DNA of 64,000 nt, from NCBI GenBank assembly GCA_964496575.1, contig CAZCAC010000040.1, positions 1 to 64,000 on the forward strand, written 5' to 3'. This DNA is from CAZCAC01 sp964496575. GTDB taxonomy: Bacteria > Planctomycetota > UBA1135 > GCA-002686595. Shown here piece after piece: positions 7,333 through 16,393 of this stretch. The position numbers and the translations under genes were made by a program. Positions within the stretch are counted from its first letter, which is position 1, and every line of letters begins with the position of its first letter. Below the pieces are notes generated by a model. It did no database searches. It was not told the DNA's origin and saw only the letters and a program-made list of their open reading frames with translations.

Positions 7333-9594
7333 ATGAGTACCACCGTCTCGATCGCCCTGCTCCTGGCCCTCCCCTTCCTCGTCGCCGCCGATCCTGGCGA
7401 CGACGCCACCAGCGTCGAGCAGCGCGCCAGCTCCTGGGATCAGCACCTCGAGCTGGAACGATCCTCGCCCTTCCGCGAGCTCGAGTGGCGACCGATCGGC
7501 CCGCGGAACGCGGGCGGCCGCATCGAGACGATCGCCGTGCACCCCTCGAGGCCGTCGATCTTCTACGTCGGCGCCGGTGCGGGCAATCTCTGGAAGACGA
7601 CCGACAACGGGCTCACCTGGACGCCAATCTTCGAGAAGGAGTCGACCTTCGCGATGGGGGAGCTGGCGATCGCTCCCTCCGATCCCGACGTCCTGTACCT
7701 CGGCACCGGCGAGGTGTTGATGGCGCGCAGCTCCTACGCGGGGACCGGCGTGTTTCGCTCGACCGACGCGGGTGCGACCTGGCGCAACGTCGGGCTCGCC
7801 GACTCGCACCACATCGCGCGCGTGGTTGTCGATCCTCGCGACGCCGAGACGGTCTGGGTCGCCTCGCTGGGGCACAACTTCTCCGACGGTGGGGAGCGCG
7901 GGCTCTACCGGACCGTGGACGGCGGCGAGACGTGGCAGCTCGCGCTCTCCCCCGGCGAAGGAATCGGCGTGGTCGACGTCGAGCTCACCCCCGGCGATCC
8001 CGACACGGTCTACGCCGCGGCCTGGCAGCGCAGCCGTCGCGCGTGGGGGCACGAGGCGTACGCGGCGGCGAACGGGATCTACCGCTCGGACGACGGCGGC
8101 GCGAACTGGCAGCGGCTCGGCGGCGGGTTGCCCGACGGCGATCGAGTCGGCCGCATCGCGCTCGTGGTGGCGCCGTCGAACCCGGACGTCGTCTACGCGC
8201 TGGTCACCCTCGACGGACGTCCGCCCCTGGGGGCTCGCGGCGAGCTCTGGCGCTCCGACGACCGCGGGGACAGCTGGGTGTTGAAGAAGGGGATGCTGCC
8301 CTCCGCCGGCTACGACTTCTGCCTGCTCGAGGTCGCTCCCCACGACGAGGACGAGCTGTGGATCCCGTTGCAGAAGCTCTGGCACTCGACCGACGGCGGG
8401 GAGACGACGACGGAGGTGAAGGGCACCATCGTCCACCTGCTCGAGCACGATGCGCGGCGGCTGCACCTCGACACGCACTGCCTGTGGATCGATCCCGCCG
8501 ATCCGGCGCACGTCGTCATCGGCAACGACGGGGGCCTCTACACCACCTGGGATCGCGGAGGGGCGTGGCTGCACCTGAACAACCTGCCCGTGACCGAGTT
8601 CTACGCGATCTTCCTGGACGACGCGCAGCCGTTCAACGTCTACGGCGGCACCCAGGACAACGCCGCGGTGTACGGGCCGATCGATCACGTACCCGCCGAC
8701 GGCGAGAGTGATCCGTGGCGCAACGTCTACCTCGATCCGTGGGGAGGCGGGGACTCCTTCTACACGCCGGTCGATCCGCTCGACCCGGACATCATCTTCT
8801 ACTCGCACCAGTTCGGCGACCTGCGGCGCAAGAACATGCGGACGGGGGAGACGGTCGCGGCGCACCCGCGCGGCGAGAAGGGTCGGCCGCGCTACCGGCG
8901 CAACTGGCAGACCCCGATTCTCTTCTCGAAACACGATCCCACGGTGATGTACTACGCCGCGCACCGGCTGCTGAAGTCGACCGACCGCGGGGACTCGTGG
9001 ACGCCGATCAGTCCCGATCTCTCCACCGATCCGGGGCCGGAGAAGCGGGGGAACGTGCCCTTCGGGACGATCTCGACGATCGCGGAGTCGCCGCTGAGCG
9101 CGGGGCTGATCTGGGCCGGCACCGACGACGGGAACGTGCAGGTGACGACCGACGAGGGTGGGACCTGGAGGCGCGCCGACGCCGGTCTTCCACCGAAGTG
9201 GGTGACGCGCGTGACCCCCTCGGCGTTCCGCCAGGAGACGGTCTACGTCGCCCAGTCGGGATACGTCGAGGACGACTTCGCCGCGTACCTCTTCCGCTCC
9301 GACGACCTCGGGGCGAGCTGGAGCTCGATCGTCGCGAACCTGCCGGCGGAGTCGGTCAACGCAATCGTGGAGGACCCCACCGACGAGCGGATCCTGTACG
9401 TCGGCACCGATCTCGGGGTCTACGTCTCGATCGACCGCGGCGAGAGCTGGCACTCTCTCTGCGCGACGCTGCCGACCACGCCGGTGCGCGATCTGCTGGT
9501 CCACCCGCGCGATGCGGTGCTAGTGATCGGGACCCACGGGCGCAGCGCGTGGGCGCTCACCCTCGGGGCGATCCGCCAGGCGGCTCAGGGCTGA
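7333..9594 (+). CDS. Secreted BNR/sortilin-like beta-propeller protein
   Basis: 753 residues from the ATG at 7333, which opens a clean signal peptide (STTVSIALLLALPFLVAA). An in-frame GTG at 7300 is possible but would spoil the leader. The body is a long series of BNR/Asp-box repeats (TTDNGLTW, STDAGATW, TVDGGETW, SDDGGANW, SDDRGDSW, STDRGDSW, TTDEGGTW, SDDLGASW, SIDRGESW). It belongs to the VPS10/sortilin-like propeller family often annotated as glycosyl hydrolase. I see no sialidase RIP motif or catalytic residues, so binding rather than hydrolysis is likely. The last codons overlap the decayed 3' end of a GNAT gene on the other strand, which suggests the ORF end was reshaped by that insertion or duplication. 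Confidence 0.88.
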   Translation: MSTTVSIALLLALPFLVAADPGDDATSVEQRASSWDQHLELERSSPFRELEWRPIGPRNAGGRIETIAVHPSRPSIFYVGAGAGNLWKTTDNGLTWTPIFEKESTFAMGELAIAPSDPDVLYLGTGEVLMARSSYAGTGVFRSTDAGATWRNVGLADSHHIARVVVDPRDAETVWVASLGHNFSDGGERGLYRTVDGGETWQLALSPGEGIGVVDVELTPGDPDTVYAAAWQRSRRAWGHEAYAAANGIYRSDDGGANWQRLGGGLPDGDRVGRIALVVAPSNPDVVYALVTLDGRPPLGARGELWRSDDRGDSWVLKKGMLPSAGYDFCLLEVAPHDEDELWIPLQKLWHSTDGGETTTEVKGTIVHLLEHDARRLHLDTHCLWIDPADPAHVVIGNDGGLYTTWDRGGAWLHLNNLPVTEFYAIFLDDAQPFNVYGGTQDNAAVYGPIDHVPADGESDPWRNVYLDPWGGGDSFYTPVDPLDPDIIFYSHQFGDLRRKNMRTGETVAAHPRGEKGRPRYRRNWQTPILFSKHDPTVMYYAAHRLLKSTDRGDSWTPISPDLSTDPGPEKRGNVPFGTISTIAESPLSAGLIWAGTDDGNVQVTTDEGGTWRRADAGLPPKWVTRVTPSAFRQETVYVAQSGYVEDDFAAYLFRSDDLGASWSSIVANLPAESVNAIVEDPTDERILYVGTDLGVYVSIDRGESWHSLCATLPTTPVRDLLVHPRDAVLVIGTHGRSAWALTLGAIRQAAQG

Positions 9595-9690
9595 GGCGCC
9601 GGCCGATCACGGATGCCCGTGGTCCCGTGGAGCTGGAAGCCTCGTTCTTGCACTTCGGGCGCCGTCCTGGTCCAACGAATCCCGAAGCCC
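9585..9690 (-). pseudogene. Remnant of the 3' end of a GNAT acetyltransferase gene
   Basis: Read on the minus strand, this stretch encodes ERGFQLHGTTGIRDRPAPQP and a stop. The intact GNAT gene at 16394-17197 ends KQGFELHGTMSYWDRPAPRP and a stop. DNA identity is roughly 70 percent over about 80 bp, and the stop codons align exactly (9585 with 16394). Upstream of these 30-35 codons the similarity fades and no acetyltransferase domain remains. It is therefore a truncated duplicate lying across the end of the BNR gene. Confidence 0.65.
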
Positions 9691-9888
9691 CATCCCGACC
9701 GTTCTCCCGGCCGAGAACGTCGATCCTGGCACCTGTAGTGATCTCCGACAGTCGGTGGACCCCTGTACCGAGTGCGATCAAAGATCACGATTTCGGGCAG
9801 GTTTTCACTCCCCGTGGCATCTTGAAGTCGACGTGGACAGGGAACGCCCTGTCGCCGCTCGCAACCGATGCCCCCTCGAGGGATGAAC

Positions 9889-11679
9889 ATGACGATCCTG
9901 GGTGAGAGACCTCTCCAAGTCCTGCTCTTCTGCTCCGCCCTCCTGACCCTCACGCCCGGAGCCCAGCCGCAGGCCGGGGCCACGGAACCCCCCGAAGGCC
10001 TCGCGCCCGGGAGCTGGACGGGCATCCGAGAAGCCTACGAGGCCGGGCGCCACGCGGCGTATCCCACCGAGGCCGGCTACCAGGCCCGCAATCCCGGGCA
10101 GCGCTGGAGAACCGCTTTCGACGGTCGCGGCTTCCTGGTCGAGCCCGACGCGGGCGGTTGGAGCTGGGGGCTGGAGCTCGGGCGCTACGGCTTCGCGGGG
10201 GACGAGCACACCGTGACCGAACCGAAGAGTGTCCTCGCCGAGGGGCACCGCGTGGTCTACGCGTGGGATGAAGAATTCGAGGAGTGGTACCAGAACGACG
10301 CGCGCGGGCTCGAGCACGGCTACACGGTGCACCGGCGACCGACGCGTGGCGCCGAGCAGGAGACGGGAACACTGACCTTCACGATTCGCATTCGTGGTGA
10401 GCTGCAGCCCGAGGTGATCGATGGTGGACGTAGCGTCCGTTTCCTCGCGAAGGATGGAACCGGCCGGCTCACCTATTCGGTACTGACCGTATTCGACGCG
10501 GACGGACGGAACCTGCCTGCTCGATTCGATCGGGTCACTGCGGGGTTGAAGCTCTCGATCGAGGAGGAGGGCGCGCGCTATCCGTTGACGATCGATCCAA
10601 TCGCGCAGCCGGCGTACCTGAAGGCCTCCAATACGGAGGTGTCAGACCTCTTCGGTTACTCGGTCTCGATTTCCGGTGACACGGTGGTCGTCGGCGCCCA
10701 TGGCGAGGACAGCAACGCCACCGGTGTGAACGGAGATCAGAGCAACAATCAAGCTCACGGATCTGGAGCCGCCTACGTTTTCGTACGCAACGGGGACACC
10801 TGGATCCAGCAGGCCTACCTCAAGGCTTCCAACACGGACGCATCCGACGGCTTCGGAGCGAAGGTAGCGATTTCGGGCGACACCGTGGTGATCGGAGCCG
10901 CCTCGGAGGCCAGTGGCGCCACGGGAGTGAACGGCAATCAGAACGGAAACGGCACCCCGTACGCCGGAGCGGCCTACGTGTTCCAGCGAAACGGGACGAG
11001 CTGGAGCCAGGAGACGTACCTCAAGGCTTCGAACTCGGATACCGACGACCGCTTTGTCCCGGTGGCCGTCTGCGGTGAAACGCTGGTCGTCGGGGCCTAC
11101 CGGGAAGGTAGCGCCTCCACGGGCGTGAATGGTGACCAGAACGACAATAGCGCGTGGCAGGCCGGCGCGGCCTACGTCTTCGACCTCGATGCCCCCACCG
11201 GCTTCCCCTTCTGCTTCGGCGACCCTGGCTCCGGCACGCCCTGCCCCTGCAACAACGACAACGACGGCAGCGTTCAGGGATCGGGCTGCGCCAACGGGGT
11301 CTTCTCCTCCGGTGCTCTGCTCACCAGCAGCGGCTGGCCGAGCGCGAGCAACGACACGCTGGTCCTGGCCGCGACGCACCTCGAACCGAACAACAGCGGC
11401 CTCTACTTCCAGGCCGACAATGACCTCTCGCCGGGAATGCCCTGGGGCGATGGCCTGCGCTGCGCCGGCGGCAGCCTGAAGCGCCTGCAGGTCCGGTTCG
11501 CCGATGGTCAGGGAGCTTCTCAGACGACGATCGGTATCTCCGTGAAGGCGGGGAACGTCGCCGCGGGTGACACGAAGTACTACCAGTGCTGGTATCGCAC
11601 CACGACGAATCCGCCCTGCGGCACCGGGGTGAACGACTTCAACGCAACCAACGGCTACGCGGTGACCTGGGGTCCCTGA
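9889..11679 (+). CDS. Secreted FG-GAP protein with C-terminal module A
   Basis: 596 residues from the ATG at 9889, which has GAGGG 6 nt upstream; in-frame ATGs at 9868 and 9883 are alternatives. A signal peptide is followed by an N-terminal region ending in YPLTIDPIAQ, as in bacterial SBBP/integrin-like proteins. Three FG-GAP repeats follow, each of the type LKASN-T-x-x-S-D-x-FG with SGDTVVVGA and GAAYVF. The last 159 residues (from 11203) are module A: CFGDPGSGTPCPC, GSGCANGVFSSGALLT, GLYFQADNDLSPG, DGLRCAGG, YYQCWYR and FNATNGYAVTWGP. Eight Cys in the module suggest disulfides. This is a surface or matrix protein by inference. Its 3' flank is copied at 16322-16366. Confidence 0.85.
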   Translation: MTILGERPLQVLLFCSALLTLTPGAQPQAGATEPPEGLAPGSWTGIREAYEAGRHAAYPTEAGYQARNPGQRWRTAFDGRGFLVEPDAGGWSWGLELGRYGFAGDEHTVTEPKSVLAEGHRVVYAWDEEFEEWYQNDARGLEHGYTVHRRPTRGAEQETGTLTFTIRIRGELQPEVIDGGRSVRFLAKDGTGRLTYSVLTVFDADGRNLPARFDRVTAGLKLSIEEEGARYPLTIDPIAQPAYLKASNTEVSDLFGYSVSISGDTVVVGAHGEDSNATGVNGDQSNNQAHGSGAAYVFVRNGDTWIQQAYLKASNTDASDGFGAKVAISGDTVVIGAASEASGATGVNGNQNGNGTPYAGAAYVFQRNGTSWSQETYLKASNSDTDDRFVPVAVCGETLVVGAYREGSASTGVNGDQNDNSAWQAGAAYVFDLDAPTGFPFCFGDPGSGTPCPCNNDNDGSVQGSGCANGVFSSGALLTSSGWPSASNDTLVLAATHLEPNNSGLYFQADNDLSPGMPWGDGLRCAGGSLKRLQVRFADGQGASQTTIGISVKAGNVAAGDTKYYQCWYRTTTNPPCGTGVNDFNATNGYAVTWGP

Positions 11680-11847
11680 TCTCCCCGAGTCAATCGCCCG
11701 ACAGCTGTGTCTTCCTGCTCACGTCCCAGCTGCGGGATGCCGGACCCGCAGGGTCTCCGCCCTCTTCGCCGTCTCTCCCTCGCATCAACGAGGGGCACTG
11801 CAAAGGAGCCGGAGATCCCGGGGGGTGGTCGAAAGGCTCCACTCGGG

Positions 11848-11853
11848 TATGCT
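11848..11853 (+). promoter_or_regulatory. Possible -10 box of the VWA gene
   Basis: TATGCT lies 9 nt before the ATG at 11863. A GGAGG touches the ATG and is too close to act as a normal Shine-Dalgarno sequence, so the transcript may be leaderless or nearly so. There is no clear -35 box. Confidence 0.4.
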
Positions 11854-11862
11854 GGTCGGAGG

Positions 11863-13446
11863 ATGAGAGTCTTCTGCCTCGCGCTCTGCCTCCTGCTCGC
11901 TACAAGTTCGGCAACCCCGGAGCCGGCCCACTGCGTCCCCGGGGTTCGTCCGGGGGATCCGATTGCCGAGCTCCGGCGCTGGTCGAAGCTGGGGCCGCAG
12001 AGCGAGGTCAATCAGCTCATCAAGGCCGAGCAGGCTCTCCGGGAGCTGGAAGTGGACTGGGCGAGTGACGAGAAGCGTCGCGTCCGGATCCAGACCGCCT
12101 GGCTCGACTTCCTGGCTCGCTGTCACCGGATCGAGGACGAGGTGGCGGAGGACCCGCAGTTCCGTTCCTTCGATACCGTGAACGGAAAGCGCGGCGAGGG
12201 CGACCTTCGCCGGCGGGTGACGACCGCGCTGAGCGGCCGGCTGCCCGAGCTTCGCTCCTGGCTGATCCAGGAGGTGCTGCTGTCGAAGAAGCGGCAGCCG
12301 GTCGAGCGGCGAGCCGCCGCGTGCGAGATCCTCCGTGGTGACGAGAGCGACGGAGCGGTCGCAGCACTCATCCTGAGCACACGCTCGGGGCTCAGAGAAC
12401 TGCTCGACGCCGCGATCGGTTCCCTCGAGGGGCGGCGGAGGGCGGAGGTTCACACCCGCCTGATCGAGCTCCTGGAACAAGCCGACGCGGGGGAGGTCGA
12501 ATTCTGGCGCTGGCCGATCGAGCGGCACTTCCTCGCCCTCGACCTCGCCGAGGAAGACGTGGACGCCGTCGAGAAGGTCAAGACCTACGTCGCGCGGGCC
12601 ATGCGGCACGAGGACTGGCGCATCGCCTCACGCGCCGTGTCGGTGGGGCGCGGCCTCCCCAACACCCTCGTCTTTTCAGATCTCATCCGGAGCCTCGAGG
12701 TCTGGCTCGACCGTGGGGGCGACAGCGCACGAGGGGTACGCCGGGTCCAGGGTGAGATCTTGGCCGAGCTTCGCCGACGCTCGGGTCGTTCGCTCGGCCC
12801 GCACCCCGATCGGTGGACCGCACTCTGGGCGGGGAATCAGCGGGGCGAGGTGAACTTCGCCGGCGAAGGGACTGACGAGGATCGAATCACCCAGGCGGGG
12901 TTCTTCGGGCTTCGTCCCGAGACGGACTGGGTGGTCTTCGTGCTCGACCGCTCCGGGTCGATGGACAGCGCCTTCGGCGGCGATTCCAGCCGAACTCGCC
13001 TGGAGGAGGCGGCCGACCAGATGGCGAGCTACCTGATGCAGCTCGGCCCGCGCACCCGCTTCGACGTGATCGCCTTCTCGGACTCCACGCGGATCTGGGG
13101 CAAGAAGCTGCAGCTCGCGACCGAAGACCGGATCGAGAAGGCGAGGAAGTGGGTGCTGAGCGGTGGCGACCGCGCCGGAACCCAGCTACGCCCCGCCGTG
13201 CTCGAGGCCCTGCAGATCGATCGTCGCGGCAGGCAGAACCTCGATGCCCTCCAGGTGGACACGATCATCCTGCTGTGCGATGGAAAAACAGCGGAGGGAT
13301 CGGACTGGGTGGTTCCGATGATGCGGCGCATCGGCGACGACTCCCGCGTGGTCATCCACGCCGTGCAGATCGGCGCAAGGGGAAACGGCACCCTGGAAGC
13401 GCTCTGCTCGACGACCGGCGGTGACTTCGTGTACGTCGACGGCTGA
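11863..13446 (+). CDS. Secreted protein with C-terminal von Willebrand factor A domain
   Basis: 527 residues from the ATG at 11863, which starts a signal peptide (RVFCLALCLLLATSSA). The frame is open further upstream, but without leader features. Residues about 40-330 are helical with HEAT-like character (runs of Glu, Arg and Leu). The C-terminal 180 residues are a VWA domain with a complete MIDAS start, VFVLDRSGSMDSAFGG (D-x-S-x-S), a middle T in GDRAGTQLRPA and a final DG in ILLCDGKTAEGSDW, so divalent-cation-dependent ligand binding is expected. I have seen similar secreted helical-repeat plus VWA proteins in planctomycetes. The partner is unknown. It lies alone between two other secreted-protein genes. 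Confidence 0.85.
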   Translation: MRVFCLALCLLLATSSATPEPAHCVPGVRPGDPIAELRRWSKLGPQSEVNQLIKAEQALRELEVDWASDEKRRVRIQTAWLDFLARCHRIEDEVAEDPQFRSFDTVNGKRGEGDLRRRVTTALSGRLPELRSWLIQEVLLSKKRQPVERRAAACEILRGDESDGAVAALILSTRSGLRELLDAAIGSLEGRRRAEVHTRLIELLEQADAGEVEFWRWPIERHFLALDLAEEDVDAVEKVKTYVARAMRHEDWRIASRAVSVGRGLPNTLVFSDLIRSLEVWLDRGGDSARGVRRVQGEILAELRRRSGRSLGPHPDRWTALWAGNQRGEVNFAGEGTDEDRITQAGFFGLRPETDWVVFVLDRSGSMDSAFGGDSSRTRLEEAADQMASYLMQLGPRTRFDVIAFSDSTRIWGKKLQLATEDRIEKARKWVLSGGDRAGTQLRPAVLEALQIDRRGRQNLDALQVDTIILLCDGKTAEGSDWVVPMMRRIGDDSRVVIHAVQIGARGNGTLEALCSTTGGDFVYVDG

Positions 13447-14077
13447 GCACTGGCGCCACCTTCTCGCGCAAGGCTCGTACGGAGATGTACCGCGCCCTGA
13501 CCTACTCGGTGTCGGTTTCTGCGCGTGGCGCGCAGAAAGCAGGCCGAGAGGGCATCGAGGCCTTCGAGAATCGTGATCCGATGGCCCCCGCGCGATGGGG
13601 AGGGATCCTCGAGCATTGCCCGCGGGCGGCGTGCAGTTGGCCGGTGCGACGACAGTGGGCGAGACGATGAGGGAGGTGCGTCGTTCTGGAGTTCTCCCGC
13701 ACGCCTGGTGCACCCATCCGAGTGGCTGGTCGAGGGACACGGCCAGATTTCGGACCGAGATCCCCCGCAAGCTCTTACGATGACCAGTACTGTGATTCGA
13801 TCGAGTTTCTGGATACCACGAATTTTCCACGGATTGGAGAACCAACCCTCGCGGCCCTGACATTGTCGTACCCTGGAGGGCCTTGCGGTCGAGATTGGAT
13901 CGTTCACAGGCCTCCGCTCATTCCATCGAGTGGCTCGCCTCGAGGCCCTCGACCACGGACTCCTGCGAAGCCCAGGCGTCCGCTCGAGGGGAGTCACGGA
14001 CTGATTGTGATCTCCGGAGGACGAGACAGACCCCTCGACCGACTCTGGCCACCCAGCTTCGGCCAATCGCAACACTG
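13447..14077. other. 631-bp intergenic region without a convincing gene
   Basis: Open frames of 61-111 codons here lack ribosome binding sites and protein-like composition and overlap each other on both strands. The second half is AT-richer (about 13780-13850). It presumably contains the promoter of the deiminase-like gene. I see no repeat or RNA structure. Confidence 0.5.
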
Positions 14078-16216
14078 ATGAAGACTATTCTCCGCGCTGC
14101 CCTTCTGGTCTCGCTTCTGCTACCTGCAGCCGCTCGATCGAGTGTGCCCCACTGCCCTCCGAAGCCACAGCCGGCAGCATCCCAGCGTGTCGACGGGAAC
14201 GCGGTCATCGGTCGCCCCCGGTCGACCACTCCGGTCTCTCCATGGTCCTCTTCCCGCTCCGTCATTCCTCGCTCGGTGACCGCGAGTCGCGGCTCCGGAC
14301 CTCTGCCGGCAGCGACTGAGCTGAAACCGCTGCACGCTCCTACCGGACCGATCGTCCCCGTGTCCGAGTTCGGGCCGAGTGACGGGATCCTCTTCCGGTA
14401 CACCTACGCCGACTATGCCGAAATCGTGTCTGCTTGCGTCGCGAGCATCACCGCGGACCCGACCCGGAACGACAAGGCGTACGTAATGGTCAAGAACACC
14501 GCCATCGAGAACCTGGCCACGACCGCCTTCACCAACGCCGGCGCGGACATGAGCAAGGTCGAGTTCATCCACGCGCCCACCAATTCGATCTGGCTCGGTG
14601 ACTACGGTCCTGGCTTCATCCTGCAGAACGGCGCAATGGCGGTTGTCAATAGTCTCTACATGGATTTCCGCCCTCTGGATGGCTTCGTTCCCACCCTGAT
14701 CGGGGCCGACCACATGCAGATCCCGGTAATCCCGATGGGGCTGGAGAGAAGTGCCCGCGCGAACTTCCTGGTCGGTTCGAACGGAGTCGCCTTTACGACG
14801 GACTTCGTCGAGTACAGCAACCCCCAGTATTCGCTGCAAGAGATCGTCGACGAGTTCGACAAGTACCTCGGGGTCCACACCCTTCACGTCTTTCCGAGGT
14901 TGCCTTGGGGGGTCGACGCCAGTGGATGCCTCGAGATGTGGATGAACCTGGTAGACGACCACAATGTCGTCATCTCGCAGTTCGCACCAGGTTCCGACCC
15001 GACTGCCATCGCGATTACCGATGCCGCGGCGATCTACATGGCGAACCTCGGCTTCAATGTGTTCCGGGTACCTGACAGCGTGGATCTCCATCCCTCGTCA
15101 GGGTGGACGCACTTCACCTACACCTGCGGCTTCCGGATCAACGACCGCCTGTACATCACCAAGTATGGTGACAGCGACCCGAGTCGAATCGCCGACGATC
15201 AGACGGCCCTGGCCGCCTACCAGGCCGCAGCACCGGCGTGTCAGATCATCCAGATCGACTGCTACGACATCATCGGGGCAGTAGGGGCGCTGCACAGCAT
15301 CACCATGAACGTCCCGCGAAGGGACGACGCCGCTCCCGCCGCCTGGCTGAAGTCGCCAAATGGAGGAGAGCTCCTGGTCAGCGGTACGGCGCACGAGATC
15401 GAATGGTCGGCGATGGACGACGTGGCAGTCACGGGGATCGACCTGCGCTACTCCCTGGACGGAGGATCGACCTTTCCCAACCTGATCGCCTCGGGGATCG
15501 CGGACGATGGGCGGGAGCTCTGGACCATTCCGACCTTTCCTACGGTGGAGGATCGGGTAGTGATGAAGATCGTCGCCCACGACGCCAACGGCAACCGCGG
15601 TCGGGAATGGAGCGATTCGTACTTCACCATCCGCAGTGCAAACCAGAGAGTGTACGACTTCTCCAGCAACCCGGGCATCGACAAGTGGGGCTGGGGAGTC
15701 GTGACCGGGTCCTGGGGCAGTGTCGACGGCGTGCGCCATCCGGCCGCTCTGAGCCAGGAGATTGACACCGTCGACCCACTCGCCTACAGCAAGATCGCGG
15801 TCTCCGATGCGACGGGCGGGGACTCGGATGCCAACCGCTACATCCCCCCGCCCCTCGCGTACGGCGACGAATCGACCCATATCTTCGAGTTCGACATCAT
15901 CGAGGACCCCTCGACGATCCTGGATATCGAGCTCCGCTGGGAGGGCTACTCCGACGATTGCCAGCAGACCGAGCTCTACGTCTGGAACGCTGCCGGCCAG
16001 AACTGGGGAGACTGTGCCGGTGCGCTCGGCAGAAACAAATACGTGGCCGACAGCTCGGGCAATCGCGATGCCGTGCTGAAGGGGAACATCCGCGGCAACT
16101 TCGCCGATTTCATCGAGAACAACGGCCGCCTCACGCTGCTGGTCTACACTGACTTCCGCCAACTCAAAGCGTTTCATGACTACGTGTCGGTGACCATTAC
16201 ACGGGATGGCCCGTGA
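14078..16216 (+). CDS. Secreted peptidylarginine/agmatine-deiminase-like protein lacking catalytic residues
   Basis: 712 residues from the ATG at 14078, which opens a signal peptide (KTILRAALLVSLLLPAAA). Residues about 90-415 follow the PAD_porph/agmatine-deiminase fold: WLGDYGPGF (172-180), SGCLEMWMNLVDDHNV (from 282) and GALHSITMN (from 403). The family normally has W-x-R-D-Y-G-P, G-H-x-D-x-W and a nucleophilic Cys in LHC. Here the Arg is Gly174, the His and Asp are Cys284 and Glu286, and the nucleophile is Ser407; Asp175 remains. It is therefore probably a non-catalytic binder. A beta-sandwich like those in Ser/Thr-rich anchored proteins follows (about 420-520), then a second beta-rich domain to the end. 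Neither module A nor B is present. Confidence 0.8.
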   Translation: MKTILRAALLVSLLLPAAARSSVPHCPPKPQPAASQRVDGNAVIGRPRSTTPVSPWSSSRSVIPRSVTASRGSGPLPAATELKPLHAPTGPIVPVSEFGPSDGILFRYTYADYAEIVSACVASITADPTRNDKAYVMVKNTAIENLATTAFTNAGADMSKVEFIHAPTNSIWLGDYGPGFILQNGAMAVVNSLYMDFRPLDGFVPTLIGADHMQIPVIPMGLERSARANFLVGSNGVAFTTDFVEYSNPQYSLQEIVDEFDKYLGVHTLHVFPRLPWGVDASGCLEMWMNLVDDHNVVISQFAPGSDPTAIAITDAAAIYMANLGFNVFRVPDSVDLHPSSGWTHFTYTCGFRINDRLYITKYGDSDPSRIADDQTALAAYQAAAPACQIIQIDCYDIIGAVGALHSITMNVPRRDDAAPAAWLKSPNGGELLVSGTAHEIEWSAMDDVAVTGIDLRYSLDGGSTFPNLIASGIADDGRELWTIPTFPTVEDRVVMKIVAHDANGNRGREWSDSYFTIRSANQRVYDFSSNPGIDKWGWGVVTGSWGSVDGVRHPAALSQEIDTVDPLAYSKIAVSDATGGDSDANRYIPPPLAYGDESTHIFEFDIIEDPSTILDIELRWEGYSDDCQQTELYVWNAAGQNWGDCAGALGRNKYVADSSGNRDAVLKGNIRGNFADFIENNGRLTLLVYTDFRQLKAFHDYVSVTITRDGP

Positions 16217-16321
16217 CAACACATGGTTCACGCGCTGTGGTGCCTTCCTCGTGGATGTGGGGTCGGTAGTGCCTCCATTTCCACCAGGGGCCGGACCCCT
16301 GAATGGACCCCACACGGTCGC

Positions 16322-16366
16322 CACGCCGTGACCTGGGGGTCGTGATTCCCCCGGAGCAATCGCCCG
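16322..16366 (+). pseudogene. Remnant of the 3' end of a module-A gene
   Basis: The stretch encodes HAVTWGS and a stop, then a flank with caatcgcccg. It matches the end of the module-A gene at 11679 (YAVTWGP, stop, and the same downstream decamer) with small indels. No further module-A sequence precedes it. It lies 28 bp from the GNAT stop codon, in tail-to-tail orientation. The piece is short, so chance cannot be fully excluded, but the shared 3' flank argues for common origin. Confidence 0.45.
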
Positions 16367-16393
16367 CCCGCGCCCCGCTCCTCGTAATCCGAC

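Noticed and set aside
7171..9504. 777-codon minus-strand open frame opposite the BNR propeller gene
   Set aside because: Antisense shadow; no start signal and no recognisable domain, while the plus strand has a full set of Asp boxes.
13485..13860. Small open frames in the 13.4-14.1 kb gap
   Set aside because: Overlapping frames on both strands, no ribosome binding sites, no leader or motif; better treated as noncoding.
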